Source: Ancylostoma caninum
Taxonomy: Eukaryota; Nematoda; Chromadorea; Rhabditida; Ancylostomatidae
NCBI GenBank assembly: GCA_037903475.1
Contig: JBAJFG010000445.1
Span: 62,001-126,000 of the forward strand
Direction: 5' to 3'
Length of the DNA: 64,000 nt
The notes under the pieces are model-generated. The model was not told the DNA's origin, searched no databases, and saw only the letters and a list, made by a program, of their open reading frames with translations. Positions 13,426 to 25,245 of this stretch are shown one piece after another. The position numbers and the translations under genes are program-made. Every line of letters starts with the position of its first letter. The stretch's first letter is position 1.

Positions 13426-15280
13426 AGGATAAATGAGGCCTATAAAAGTCATATGTCCTAGAAAACTTCACCCAAACCCACTGGTTCGTCACAAAATTCT
13501 CATGTACTTTATTAGTCATCTTACAACACAAGACCATCATATCGATAAAAGGTAAATATATTTTCTGGGTGCTTGTATTCTAAAATCATGGACAACTCGA
13601 GTAATGATAGAATGGAAGGATTTCAACACCCAAACTACAACTTGTCCGGATTCGTCTTTGAAGTATTGAATTTTTTTTCAAAGTATGCGAGAGCAGTATG
13701 CGAGAATTTTGTAAGATCCTCATTTTCCATGTTTTCTGTCCTACAGCCGTCTTCTCGATAAAAATGTCTGCTACTACAATATCCTTCGTAATCCTTGCGT
13801 CTCTTCGTCGCTCCACTTCATCGCGCTGCGCTAATGAACTGCGAACCAATCGATGGGAGAGGGGTACGGTAGGCGCAGGGGGCGGAGAGCGCAGAGAGGA
13901 GAGATGGGACGGAACGGAAAACCAGCGAGGACTTGAAGAACTATGGTAAGAGGGGGACCTAGGAAAAGAGGAAGAAGTTCGAAATTGTCCAGGATTTTCG
14001 TGTTCTTGGGCCATGAAGCTATAGCAACTACAAAATAAGGCTGAAGGACCTCGGTTACATGACTGGCCTGCATTGGTTCTATGCCTAAGGGCGGATACCA
14101 CAGGATTTTGAAGCAAAGATTCCAAGAAGGTTATTTTGGGTAATTACGCACCGCATAAGGAAATCCCTGGCCAACTTCCAACATCTGGGTATTTGTTCCT
14201 TCTCCTAGATTACCTGGAAGCCCTCAAGCACCTAAACCATTTAGTCGAAACACATGGAAAACTCTGGCTGTGCTGTCTCGCAGTCGGATAGGGACGACTT
14301 TGTAAAGAAGTCTCCTCTTCCTTCGTTCTATCGTAATTCAGTGGAGCGTCGGATGGGGTGGATGGGGCGTCGAGTGAATTATGACCGACACCAGCCACCA
14401 CCAGCGCACTTATCGACTGCTCGCAAACACAGGGACTTTTCTGTATAAACGCTGGTGGGAACTGGTGGAAAGATCGGGGAAACTTTATTGTTAGTGACTA
14501 TTCTTAATTAGAATGTCTGAAGTTACAGTCGAAGCACAGGTTTTTGTGTTTCTTGTTCTCATGGTCATGTACTGTTCTGGATATCATTCTGGATTTGATT
14601 CAAACGACTCTTTTATCAAAGAGTATCAGACGATTAGGTATAGAAACGAATTTCCCATATGAATTGCTTCTTTATGGGTAAAAATCGCGGTAATTCCGGC
14701 ACTATTCAATTCCTGGTATTTCAGAGGAAAATTTCCTAGAACGTCTCCGCTACATACCTAACAAAGGAGTAGCACATGGTTGTTCACCAAATGTAGCGAA
14801 GTTCGAAAACAGACGATAGCAAAACAAGCGCCTTTTTGGCTGCTTTGCGAAGGTCGAACACCCGCAGTCATAACAACGCCAATGAGCACTACGGTAGCCA
14901 TTGAGAAAAACACTCCTTAGATAAGCAATGAGCCAGGTGGGAGCACTTAAGATGCGAATCTAGTGAAAATTCCGGAGAAAAAATGCTGCTTAACATTCTC
15001 CTCCAGTTAGGAAAAAAGCGGCAAGAAGATTTCTTTCGACGACGAAGGAAGGGTCTTTATTTAGGGCGGCGGATCTGAGCCAGTTGGCGGCAATTTCAAA
15101 GGAGAAACAAGCAAAAATTATTACGCTGGCGCTCTTTTGAACTTCGCCGAAAAAACGTTCGGAGGAATGCAGTTCTTTTAGAATTTGAATTTAAAGTCGG
15201 GCGACTGAATAAGTTCTATTGAGCAGAAGAAAGGTGGTGACCTCCTTCGGCTCCACTAGAGATGCACATAGTTATACATA
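13426..15280. other. Non-coding stretch with a 179-codon minus-strand frame
   Basis: The longest frame (13586-14125, minus) is Ser/Arg/Pro-rich with no domain I recognise. It is overlapped by plus-strand frames at 13698-13949, so I do not call it a gene. No terminal repeats are seen. Confidence 0.35.
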
Positions 15281-15899
15281 CAGGGGGGGGGGGTGGTCCA
15301 CAATTACGGAGACAGCGATAAACTGGGCGTTGATCTCGAATTCTGGCGGTTTGTATTTCACCTGTTGTTATTCATCTGTTCAAGGCATTACCTTGCACAT
15401 TATGGATTCTGGGATTGACTGAGCCGCCAGTCCACCTTAGCTCTGTAGCTCAATTACTTTGACGTGCAGCCAAGGCGCAAGTGTTATGGTAACCCCTAAG
15501 ATTTTGAGAACAGTCCCAAAAATTCGTTTTACACTGTTTTTGCACAGAAAAGTCACATCCGCTTCCTTGTATCTACTATGTTCAGTATTCATTCGTGTGG
15601 ATTTCCCATTGCGGTGTTCATTTAAAAACAATGCTTAATTCTACTCTCAAAAAATTGTTCGATTTACGGCGCAAACGCTTCCAGAATCGTGGGCTATCTC
15701 TAGAGAAGCTACCTCAGTGCCATGAGAGGCGCCTACTTTGTTTAGTTCGGGTCTTTCTCGCTACTTATAGGAAAATTCATAAAATATAAAGGTAGATTCT
15801 GTTCGTGAATGAGTGAAAAATGCCATATTGGAAACTGGAAAGATAGTCAACTTGCTTTCTACCGCTTTTGGTGAGTCTCCATAATATTGGACCACCCTG
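15281..15899 (-). mobile_element. CAGGGTGGTCC-end MITE, copy 1
   Basis: The left end is CAGG followed by an expanded G-run and GGTGGTCCACAATTACGGAGAC. The right end is GTCTCCATAATATTGGACCACCCTG. Together they form an inverted repeat shared with 25246-26149. The left end is preceded by TA. The interior is in the opposite orientation to that copy. Read on the minus strand it has a frame at 15437-15631 with an NEHRNGKSTRMNTEHSRYKE segment, which parallels NEYHNEKSVRMSTENKIYKE in copy 3. These conserved frames may be remnants of a lost coding sequence, but I do not recognise a transposase. Confidence 0.7.
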
Positions 15900-16636
15900 A
15901 TAAATATAGGCTATAAATGATATGGTATGATATACATAGATATAAGCTTAATAAATATAAGCCTTTTGTCGAATAATACCAGCTTTTCTTCCAAGGTATT
16001 TTCTCCCTTTTCTTTTTTTTTTCTGGAATTTTTCAGAGTTTCAGTGTTATCTATTCTTACGACAACGTGATTATTTTACAGATGCTACTGCCGCAATCAT
16101 GTGGTCATTTTTCTTTTTTTTTATTTAGATTCATGAGCCCACAACTAAGCAAATCAGGATAGCAAACCAATTTTTGCGGCCTACAATTTCTAACACTTAT
16201 CGGTTACTGAGGCTGTGGCTAACAATTACTTGGCACTTCGCTTTCATACATTTTGTCATACAGTTCATCATGGATTGCATTTTCCATGCTACAAAAACCG
16301 CTTGGACAGATTCGAGAAATGCAAGACAATGCCCATATGTTTGACAGTGTTAGTTTTTATTGAATGGTTGCTTTTCGGCCCTCTCCTTTTCTTTTTAATG
16401 TTTTGACCAGCTTCAGTTTTTTCTCGGCATTGTTTCGAAGTCGGCACGCGTAGGAGGTGTAAAAATTAGTCATGTAAACAAATAAATAAATAAAACCACA
16501 TGTATATTCTACAGGATAGCGTCAACCATCGCGTCAACCATCGTTAGTTTAGCTGGATAAAGTTTCATAAATCTCAGCACTGGAGACCACATTCTTAAGA
16601 AACACAGAAAAAGATCCAAGCCTCAAATTAAAAGTA
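15900..16636. other. Non-coding AT-rich stretch
   Basis: Nothing recognisable apart from T-rich runs near 16010 and 16110. Confidence 0.4.
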
Positions 16637-17293
16637 CAGGGGACGTCAATCACAATGAGTATTCCCGCGGAATGGCGCGCGGGCTGTGGGTGCCGCGACA
16701 GGTGGATATTGCGGAGATTTTCAGCTTTTCTCTAGTTTCTGCGACGATTTCACTCATTTGTATACCTTCTTGGTAAATGTTTGAGATAGAGTGGCACCGA
16801 TTCAGTTCTAATATCTGAATTCGAGCGAGATATCGTCTTGCAATTTGTTTTCTGCAAAGAGGCTTTTTCTCATTGCTCATTCGAAAGGTGTTGTATCGCG
16901 TAATTTGCGGTCTTCACTGGTTGTGGTGGTTTGTGGTTGATGACTAGCTTTCTCCTACTCACGATGATTTTTAGGTCAATCGTGTGAAGATATTGCATCG
17001 TGCGTTCTTTATCGAAGTTACTGACGTCAGGTAGAAGTTCTTGGTGAAGCACCTGTGAAAGTTCAACTCAACCCAGGAACATCCGAAAAAGTGTGCGATT
17101 GCCCACTCTATCTCAAACAGTTATCAAGAAGGCCCACAAATGAGTGAAATTGTCGCAGAAACTAAAGAAAAGCTGAAGATCCCCCCCCCCCCTCCGACAT
17201 CCACCAGCCGCAGCTCCCAGCCAGCCCGCCGCGCCGCGTGGGTGGTGCGGCGCGCCATTCCACGGGAATACTGATCGTGATTGACGTCCCCTG
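16637..17293. mobile_element. TA-flanked foldback element, 657 bp
   Basis: The left arm (16637-16794) starts CAGGGGACGTCAATCAC. The right arm (17102-17293) ends GTGATTGACGTCCCCTG and mirrors the left over about 160-190 bp, down to the GAGATAGAGTGG segment. TA lies on both sides, which fits a Tc1/mariner-type target duplication. The right arm contains a C-run near 17180 and a GC-rich segment. No transposase is visible. A separate end of the same family lies near 38297-38372. Confidence 0.75.
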
Positions 17294-17978
17294 TACGGTA
17301 ATGTACCAGCATAATATCACGCTGCAGTCAATCTACAATTTCCGCTGGAGTAAGGGATAAATGTCGAACTTGGATGAAAAAAAAAACTACAATTCTAAGC
17401 AAAAAATGCTTCCTGTCGTGAGAACATGTGATACAATGCACCACAATCCGAAGAGAAATCAATCAGTGAATGTAACCTCTGTCATCAGTAGAAAACAAGG
17501 GAAGCAACAAGGCGTAAAAATGAGTCTTTTCATTAAATTTCACTCACTTTACCGCCTATGCATCGAACGGGGCATCGATTGCGTGGCCAGCGAGGCCTCC
17601 TTATTGACTTCAACTCAAAATTTCCAAAGAAATTTCTTGACAAATCTCACGCACGTGAAGATTATGTGTTGCAGTGTACAGAAATGAGCTTTCTCCCCAA
17701 AAACCCTGTAAATGACTTAATCCATCAAGCGTATCCATCTCTTCAAATTCCAATGGCGATGGGAAGCTTCTTTTAAATTTCGGTGATCCTAACGGCAAGA
17801 TCGCCAGTGAGAGTGTCTCAGCAATATTTCAGGATATTTTGTATCTGGACCTAGACCTCAGTTTATTAGCCCACAGCGAGCTTAAATAAATATTCTCTTC
17901 CTAGCAGATTCAATTTCCGTCACTGTGTCTGTTTCTCTGTCATCGTGAGTAATGGAGAAGAAACTGAAATGTATAAAG
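17294..17978. other. Non-coding stretch
   Basis: A 108-codon plus-strand frame (17361-17687) has no recognisable domain. Nothing else is seen. Confidence 0.35.
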
Positions 17979-19545
17979 GGTGGTCGAAAATTACGGAGAC
18001 TTATCAAGAGATCCATATTTAGCCTTAGAAAGCAGGTTGCCAAATCTGTTTTGAACATGATGTTTTTCACTCATCCGTGAATAGAAACTACCTCCATATT
18101 TCATGAATCCTCTCAGACACTTGCTGCGGCCTGCCCCCGAACAGTAATGGGTGGCGACCGGCCGAGCGGCTGCTGATCATCGGCCGGCGTCCAGCACATC
18201 ACCGCATACCGGCCGAGCTACAACCCATCACTGGCCGGCCGCTCTGACACACCTTCTACCGGCCGAGAGATAGCTCATAGCCGGCCGGCCAGGTCTAGCA
18301 TCATAACCCTCCGGCCGTGCTGGTCAACCGCGATAACCTGCCGGCCGGCCGGACGACCACGATAGCATTCCGGCCAGGTCGGAAGGGTTGGTTGGTAACA
18401 GTAGGGAAGTGATGGAAGATGAAGGCATCAGCCGAGTTGATAATATCAGAAGCACAGATGGCCTAGTGGACAAAGCAGTTGGCTCTGAATTATTCAGAAA
18501 GCATGGACAGTAGTAATGCGAAACGATGTACGGACCTTGCAAAGAGCCACTCATTCCTAATTCTGATTGAAATTAACAGATTTCCTTTGCCTTTACAATC
18601 CGAAGGATCACTATGGAGTCACAGTGGCGGCGAATGCAATGCACAACCAAAGAGAAAGTTGCCAGAGATTGTCATGCTGTCGGCGGCCAACTGATGGGTA
18701 ATCGTGGACAACGCTGTCCTGGGCATCCAAATTCGAGCAGCAGGGCCTGCATCCACTCGATCCAGAGCAGTTTCGGTCGAGCGGAGGTCCATTACCGGCC
18801 GGCTTCCTCTACCATTGCCAGCCGGGCTCGACCCGATCATTCCCCGGCTGGCGATGGTAGAGCGCACCAAGTTTCTGAGCAATACCAGCGAGAAAATACC
18901 GGAAGAAATCGAGGAAGGCGCCTGTGGTGGAGCGAGGTACTGTCTTCGTAGATACACCCACCTCTCTAAAAGCGTTCGCCCGAAAGATTGAACAATTTTT
19001 TGGGAGCAAAGTAACAATTCGTCCTTGGAAGAACACAATACCGACTATTTCCACTTCCATTTGAGTGTTTAGATAAGGGATTGGAGTTTTCTATGCTCAA
19101 TAACTTCCAGCGTTGAATCTCCAAGGACTTATACATCTCTATCTATAAGGACTTGTACACTAAATTGTGGTGATTTGTTTTGATATGCATGCTCAAAGCG
19201 CTGTGAATTTCGATACATCCTCACTTGATCTTGGTTCTCATTACCATGGTAGGTGGTATTCCATGATCACTTTGATGTTTTTCTATTCCCCACACCTTCT
19301 ATTCTTCGACGCACTGGTAATCGACGCTTTCGCAAAATCTTGGCACACCACATTCGCCTTGATTACGCAACCAGGGTAATTGAGTGATGGAACTACGGTT
19401 TAACTGGCGGCTCAGACATCTTCAATACCGGTGGTACAGGCCACTGTTTTAGAAGAAGCCTCACGATTGAAAAGACGAACAGCAAAGGATGGGATACAAA
19501 ACACCAAGTTTCGCTGATGGATCCCGCAACGAAACCCTGATAAAT
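17979..19545 (+). mobile_element. CAGGGTGGTCC-end MITE, copy 2, interrupted
   Basis: It begins GGGTGGTCGAAAATTACGGAGAC and follows the internal sequence of the 25246-26149 copy on the same strand: the segment before ATTGAACAATTT, the ACCATGGTAGGTGGTATTCC segment, and an end near ACAGCAAAGGATGGGATACAAAAC. The family segment is split by a GC-rich insertion at about 18118-18905. The 3' terminus has decayed, so the right limit is approximate. Confidence 0.6.
18118..18905. repeat. GC-rich CCGGCC-spaced array inserted in a MITE
   Basis: Between 18158 and 18375 the motif CCGGCC or CCGGCCGGCC occurs about nine times at intervals of roughly 24-30 bp, with dissimilar spacers. The right part (18805-18861) is a hairpin with arms CTCTACCATTGCCAGCCGG and CCGGCTGGCGATGGTAGAG. 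The right end, AGCGAGAAAATACC, resembles the right end of the 29087-30120 foldback, and the left end, GCGGCCTGCC, resembles that element's repeat motif. I read it as a foldback-type insertion. Confidence 0.55.
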
Positions 19546-19699
19546 ACTATGCATTCGACAAATCATATTTCATCCACTGCACTAGACCGCAGGTGTGTAC
19601 TCAATCGCGTTAACTATCACGACTGGGCCTCGATGGCCAGGCACACATCTACAAGCACGGCAGCATCTGAGATGGCTATTTTCAATGATCAACTTACCG

Positions 19700-20725
19700 G
19701 TGTGATTGTCTAGCGACCGAGTACACAGTAATCAACTTGCTTCGAAAGTGAAAATTCCCGTGAATGCTTCCTTTAAACGCAGCACCTACGGAAATTCATC
19801 AATTAATTGTCCTCAAACTGAGAATAGTAGTGTTAAGGAGGTTAGTACGCCTGGACATGATCTTGAGATGAAGCGATCACTAGTTGTTATTGGTGTTCCT
19901 GAATCTAACTCTAATTGTTCCGTCCAGAGAGCACATTATGATTATGACTGCATCTTGTCCTTGCTCGATTTTCTTGCCATTGAGTGTTTGCCTACTACAG
20001 TGTATCGCATGGGCAGAAATCATCCACAGAAGCCAAGACTTTTAAAGGTGGTTCTGCCAACTAGCAAGTTTCAAGCAGAGGCAGTCAGGCTTCCCCCTCG
20101 ACTGAGATTCTTCTCACATAAAGGGGTCTGGCATGCGAAAAGAACGTCTGGCCAGAAAGGGAGGATTTGACCGCGGTGTAGTTTCGACTCAAGCGCCGCC
20201 GTCAAATGATCCAAGTCAGGTTTCCGATGCTCATTCTGTTTCCTCGATGCCTTTAGTATCGGAAAACATCCAGGTTCTCCTTAGTCTTCTACAGGCAGTG
20301 CTCAATGTTTACTATCCAATATCCGATCTCTGGTCAGAAATACTGATGAGTTAGCAGCGTTTCTCTGTTCTAGAAACTTTGATATAGTTGTTCTTACAGA
20401 ATCCTGGCTTAATACGAAGAACGCCAATGCTTGGCATAGCTTCATCGTTCTATGCTTCCTTTAGATGCGACAGATTGTATAAGAGTGGTGAGGGGGATTG
20501 TTTTCTTGTTTAGAAAAACTTTGACATCAGCAGTTGTATTTCTGGAATCCGTGAAAGATTCACATGGAATCCTAATTTGCGATGTCAACCCAGCAAATCA
20601 GCGTGTTCGTTTTATTGTGGTATATAGGGTGCCAAACTGCAGCTCGTCAAATTTCTTAGGTCTTTGCAAATGCATCAGTGATTTCCGTGCTCATGGAGGT
20701 CATTCTGCGCAAATGGACTGAACTC
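19700..20725 (+). pseudogene. CR1-like LINE fragment: ORF1 end and ORF2 start
   Basis: The plus-strand frame at 19706-20170 contains KRSLVVIGVPESNS and VYRMGRNHPQKPRLLKVVLP, the ORF1-type nucleic-acid-binding module seen next to CR1 endonuclease ORFs. A near-parallel lies at 54709-55384. It is followed by the start of the apurinic-type endonuclease: SNIRSLVRNTDELAAFLCS and VVLTESWLNTKNA near 20310-20440, then VVYRVPNCSSS near 20620. Frameshifts and stops separate these pieces. No reverse transcriptase follows, so the copy is 3'-truncated at about 20725. The clade call rests on motif order. Jockey/CR1 superfamily is safe; CR1 proper is likely. Confidence 0.75.
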
Positions 20726-20730
20726 TTGGC

Positions 20731-20866
20731 AATGAAAACTGCCTTTTTTGTAGGATTTGACAAAATCGAACACAGCATCCGTTTCCACTAATGCGCTAAA
20801 CCTAGGAATATAGCAAAGCCTGTGATAGCAAAATTTCCGTGGGAGCTGCCTTTAACAAAGAGCAAG
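20731..20866 (-). repeat. Dispersed repeat shared with 58857-58990
   Basis: The reverse complement of this segment matches 58857-58990, including GGAAATTT, ATTCCTAGGTTTAGCG and AAGGCAGTT, with substitutions throughout. It abuts the truncated CR1. It could be a small MITE or a fragment of a larger element. No terminal repeats are clear. Confidence 0.55.
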
Positions 20867-22735
20867 GGAAGCTAACCGCTTAGCATTTTATACGGCTTGT
20901 AAGTTAATCTGACCTCCTTCATCTCACATTCACATTCTTGGAATCAACTGTAACCATCGCAGACCTGATGACACCCTGTCTTGGAATGGTACATAGCACT
21001 TACATGAGGGAATCAACAGAGAATTATGGATTCTGACAAGGCACAAGGTGATTCAAGGGGTGCTCATGGCCAGAGGCAATTACCGCTTAGCAAGCTTTCG
21101 CCTCTTTTGCATCGGAAGGAGAAATGCTTTTTTGATCAACACAGTACAGTTTTGCTGGTTGCATCTCTGATTGTTCACTGCTTTAATTTGATTACCATTG
21201 CAGATCATTTCAGATCTCAGCATTTCAAAGCCGGCCAAGGGCTTTTGGGTCATCCTGTAGGTAGTGATTTTTACACCAGAGATCCTCCATTTTGATGTGC
21301 ATCAAATATGGCAAAAACCCATTGGGGTAGTCAAATAATTAAATTTAGGTTATGTCGACATTTTGCAGTGATGAGAGTTTAAAGACAATCGACTAAGTTC
21401 TCATTAACTAATGAATGATTGTTGAATCAATATTAATTTCCGAGTAATCTGTGCTTTCTTTCTAAAAGGAGCACCCGATCAAACCTTCGTTTTTGGGACT
21501 CTGCTGGATTTTGGAGGTTTAGGAGACCTAAAACTCATATCCTACACTGAAACAGCACAAAACACACGAGAATTTCACAAAATCGGGGGGTCTGTTTCTC
21601 GAGCGACTAAGCGCGATCCGTTTGACACTTGCGGATCCCGCCACGCGGAAGTCACACTCGCTTGTACATGTAACTGCGACATGTAAGAAATGCAGCTGTG
21701 TTCGCCAATTCGATTTGGATTTTTTCATGAGTAAGTCATGAAGTAAGTAAGTAATGAAGTCATTTTTTTCATGAGCAAGTCTTTGTGTTCGTTGAAAATT
21801 TGTGATATGCTGACAAACCACTACAGGTGATGTAACCCGGAGTCGATGATTTCGACGAAGTCATGAACTAATTTTGAACCTTCCGAAAACGTTTGCTCGA
21901 ATGATACGCGTCCAAGATCTTCCTTTGATCAGTGTTCACCACGACATATTTTTCAATCAGCAACCACATAGACAGAAAATACAATAGTTGCACAAAGCAA
22001 CAAGCTCGTTTATTCACTAGTAAAACCCAAAAATACTCATGTAAGAGTAGAAAAACTATGTAGTGCTTACAGTGAAGCCGTTTTTCCATGATGTCAGCGG
22101 ATTCCACCTTGTGTAGTAATTGTTGATTTGTGATCACGGTCAGAACCAGATGTTTTCTCATTTTCGTATCGTAGATTTTTAACGTCTTGTTTTTGATTGC
22201 TTTCTTTGTCATCTCTCGTCAATAAGCCTCATAGCTCGTCTCGGGATGAGGTCGTACGGAAAGCCTCAGCTCGTTACCCGGCTTGTCGGTTCCACGAGGG
22301 TGGCCGGTACACCCGTGTGTTGAAGTTCCGGCAAGTTCCTATGATCCCTTAGTTGGCGCTAAGGGTATCATAGACGGCTGATGTTGGCAGTGCTTCTGGC
22401 TTTCGTGTTTATCTCCCTATCAAGTTGATTGGGCACCTTCTGACTGCTATAACTTGCTCGGCACCAACAGGAGATCAGATAATAAGACATCCGGGTTTGC
22501 GAATAACACTTATTCGAGCATTTGTCGGACTGGCTAGCCAGAAGAGTCCTGCATCCAGTGTCCAATTTGTATATTAGTTTGCACTGTTGTAGCCTTAGTT
22601 AGTCTTTCTCTTTCTTGCCTTGTTTTAGCACGTTTTGAACTGTTTTGAACTGGTGGTATATGATTATAACTGACCGGAAAACGGTATTCATTTCACCGTT
22701 GTTTGTTAGAGAAGTCCTATGCACTTGAGGTAGCC
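20867..22735. other. Mostly non-coding, one structured block
   Basis: There is no supported gene. At 22205-22375 the sequence is more GC-rich and ends in a hairpin at 22341-22373 (arms TATGATCCCTTAG and CTAAGGGTATCATA). It may be a SINE or LINE fragment, but I find no clear promoter boxes. Confidence 0.35.
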
Positions 22736-23028
22736 GCTATACTCCTCGAGGAGTATAGCACCTTGCGTCGCCGTCGCCGGCGGCCGCCAATGTTAGCGAC
22801 CCCTCACGATCGATTTGCACAGAGGCCGCAGTCGCCAACACTGGCGGCCGCCTATCGCCAATGTTGGCGACCAATCGATAGGCACCGACGTCGCAGTCTC
22901 TGAAGTTGGCGATCACCATTCGCCAACTTCGGCTACGCGACGCCGCGCCCACAATCGATGCGCACCGGTGTCACGGTCGCCAGCGACGGCGACGCAGGGT
23001 GCTACAGTCCTCGAGGACTATAGCACCC
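22731..23028. mobile_element. Foldback element with 24-bp palindromic ends, copy A
   Basis: The left end holds the perfect 24-bp palindrome GCTATACTCCTC/GAGGAGTATAGC at 22736-22759. The right end holds a near-palindrome of the same type at 23001-23024 (GCTACAGTCC TCGA GGACTATAGC). The sequence inside each end, ACCTTGCGTCGCCGTCGCC on the left and its near-complement on the right, extends the terminal inverted repeat to about 45 bp. The interior is rich in CGCCAA and TTGGCG motifs. Relatives lie at 33580-33808 and 37410-39037. Confidence 0.7.
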
Positions 23029-23041
23029 TCCGAAATCCTCT

Positions 23042-23838
23042 GAAGTGATCGAAGTCGACGTCCTAGAAGTGGGAAGAACAAGAAACCGAAAGACACTTAG
23101 GTACGCAGTCGTTGACCACTCTTCAAAATGGCTGGAAGCATACCCTGCTGAGAGGAAGTCAGCAGAAAACATCGCGAAGGCCATTTTCAAACGCTGGTAA
23201 TAAAAATTTCATATGCCACTGACAACAAGCCGCTAGTAATCGAAACTAAGCGCAAGAGAGAAGAAAAGTAGCGCTAAGAGTGTCGAAGCAAAGTATGCTT
23301 GCAGTAATTTCTGTCATTCCAGATCATACCCAAAGCTTTAAGAGAGGATACAATCCAAGAGAGTATGGATTGACCGAACGAGCCAATCAAGCCTTTATCA
23401 ACCACAGAATGGGATGAACTCGTTCCGCATTCGTGTGCGCATACGGATACAACATCACCACACGAGGCCACAAACGAAAGTTCGTTCTTTATCCTGTTTG
23501 GATTCGATCCACTATATCCATTAAATGTCATGCCGCAGAACGAAGTGTCATCGTACTGCATCGATGTGGACGACTACATAAGAAAACTGATGACTGAAAT
23601 GTAAGCAGGCTATGTTATTGTCAGAGAAAACAACGAAAAATACGGTCAGAATATGGAAGCCAGGTATGACCGAGTCAACCACGTAGGTAATAAAAGTTTA
23701 TTCAATGTAGGTGACCGCATTTTTGTGAGATTTCCTACCGAAAAATGTAAATCCAAATCTCTCAAGTCATCTACTGATTGGTCAGGAGCACTTATTACAG
23801 AAATCAACAGAAATTCCAAACCAATTAAAGTTTAACAT
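23042..23838 (+). pseudogene. Ty3/Gypsy-like integrase remnant
   Basis: The first frame (23042-23202) reads EVIEVDVLEVGRT then YAVVDHSSKWLEAYPAERKS and AIFKRW before a stop. That matches the integrase core around its first catalytic aspartate and the following S-W-E-P stretch. Further on in other frames come GLTERANQAFINHRMG (near 23369-23420), HEATNESSFFILFGFDPLYP (near 23460) and the C-terminal part VGDRIFVRFPTE (within 23653-23835). The second catalytic aspartate region is missing, replaced by a segment that recurs at 23848. Several frames are needed, so it is dead. I favour Ty3/Gypsy over Bel/Pao. No LTRs, protease or RT were seen nearby. Confidence 0.65.
23199..23336 (+). repeat. Direct repeat, copy 1 (partner 23848-23985)
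   Basis: This stretch, from TAATAAAAATTTC through GAGAGAAGAAAAGTAGCG to CATTCCAGA, occurs again at 23848-23985 with scattered substitutions. It splits the integrase remnant. Confidence 0.7.
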
Positions 23839-23847
23839 GAGATCCTA

Positions 23848-23985
23848 ATAAAAATTTCACATGCCATTGACATCAAGCAGTTAGCTAGCAAAACTAAGCG
23901 TAAGAGAGAAGAAAAGTAGCGTGAAGAGTGTTGAAGGAAGCTATGCCTATAGCAATTTCTCTCATTCCAGACCATACCCACACCA
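23848..23985 (+). repeat. Direct repeat, copy 2 (partner 23199-23336)
   Basis: Second copy of the segment of about 138 bp. It lies just after the integrase C-terminus. The pair suggests a local duplication, or two insertions of one small element. Confidence 0.7.
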
Positions 23986-25243
23986 GCTGGTACTCGGTGC
24001 GGACAACGCCCACCCACTCGTTTGTTGAGCTGGTACGAGAATGCGCTAGCGTGACCGCCACGAGAACTCCCCCAAGAAGTTGGATTCCCTGCAAACTGAA
24101 ACAGTATCCAGAAGTGCGAGTGCTTCGCAACGTAGTCTGTAACCTCCCACATGCTGTTGGAAAGATACTTTCGACAACGGGTACTACCTCGCCCAGCTTA
24201 TCGCGAACATCTTGGGAGGAAATGCGCCAGAAAAGGAGTTGCTGTTCAGATGCAAAAAAGCAGCTGTTGTGACGATGGACACGCTGAGTTTCGCATTACT
24301 CTACTGGAAAGAACAATGCCTACACTTCCAGAAGGACTTGGACCAAAAGATGTCTACCATGAGGAATTCATTCTGAACGGACAGATTATCAGGATCAGCC
24401 AGAAGATCAGGAGGCGCTAGCGAATGTCCAAAAATCCCATTAGAAGGGACGAATCGCAAGAGTCACGAAGGTCAAAGCTCTGGCTCAAAAGCTCAAAGCT
24501 TTTATCGTCAAAGCTCTGGAATACGTCATCAAAGAAGTGACCTCCTGCCATATGAGATCGATAGGCTGCCGAAGGTAGAATAAATGGCCGACATTGCTAT
24601 TATGGTTAGCCCACGCGAGGCAAAGCAAGACAAGCGCACGACGTACTTGACACCATCGATCGAGAAAAGATGCCAAGAAGCAATAGGAATTTTTGTGGGG
24701 ATGACCCAATAATCCGCAGCGGAACTGCAGAAGCAAGGGAACAGTCAAGAGACCTGCAGAACATACTAATTACCATAGCGCGTGCAACGACACGGGGGAT
24801 TCAAATCGACGCGGAACCTGGAGACTATCCCACTAGAGCACCTGGCTATGAGCTGCACGACTGCAATGGGAAGATGAGCTACAAGGAACGTACATCCTCA
24901 ATGAAAAGAACGCGCGGCCGCCACGAGGAGGTAAAGGCGTGCGTCTGAGCTGCAACTGCGATGCGACTGTTATGCGACTGAGCCCTATTCTTCATAATAT
25001 AGACGCCCGCGTTTCTTCGTCAGTCGCACGCGTCCAGTATAAATTGCCCTTAAGGTAGACCAACTCGAGAGAATTGTAGATCTGCGCATTACCTCGAACT
25101 CAATGTCGAAATGCTCAGGCTGGGACCATAAGCCATGCCTGCTACGAATTCGTTTCTGTTCTATTCTCTTCCATTTTTTGTGTCTATTCCTGTACCTCAT
25201 CTCATACACTAGTTTCTTTTGCTCCACGTGAACTGCCTCGTTT
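23986..25243. other. Unassigned open frames downstream of integrase remnant
   Basis: Plus-strand frames at 23928-24272, 24151-24420 and 24670-24948 run on after the integrase remnant and are more GC-rich than random flank. Phrases such as LPEGLGPKDVYHEEFILNG look protein-like, but I recognise no domain. They could be the rest of the same retroelement or a fragment of a host gene. Confidence 0.3.
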
Positions 25244-25245
25244 TA

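Noticed and set aside
13586..14125. 179-codon minus-strand open frame as a gene
   Set aside because: There is no recognisable domain, composition is low-complexity Ser/Arg/Pro, and opposite-strand frames overlap it.
18150..18375. CRISPR-like regular spacing of a short repeat
   Set aside because: The repeated core is only 6-10 bp, spacing varies from 24 to 30 bp, and there are no cas genes. The setting is eukaryotic, inside a MITE.
22205..22375. GC-richer block with a hairpin as an RNA gene
   Set aside because: Only one hairpin is clear, there are no promoter boxes, and it matches no RNA family I know.
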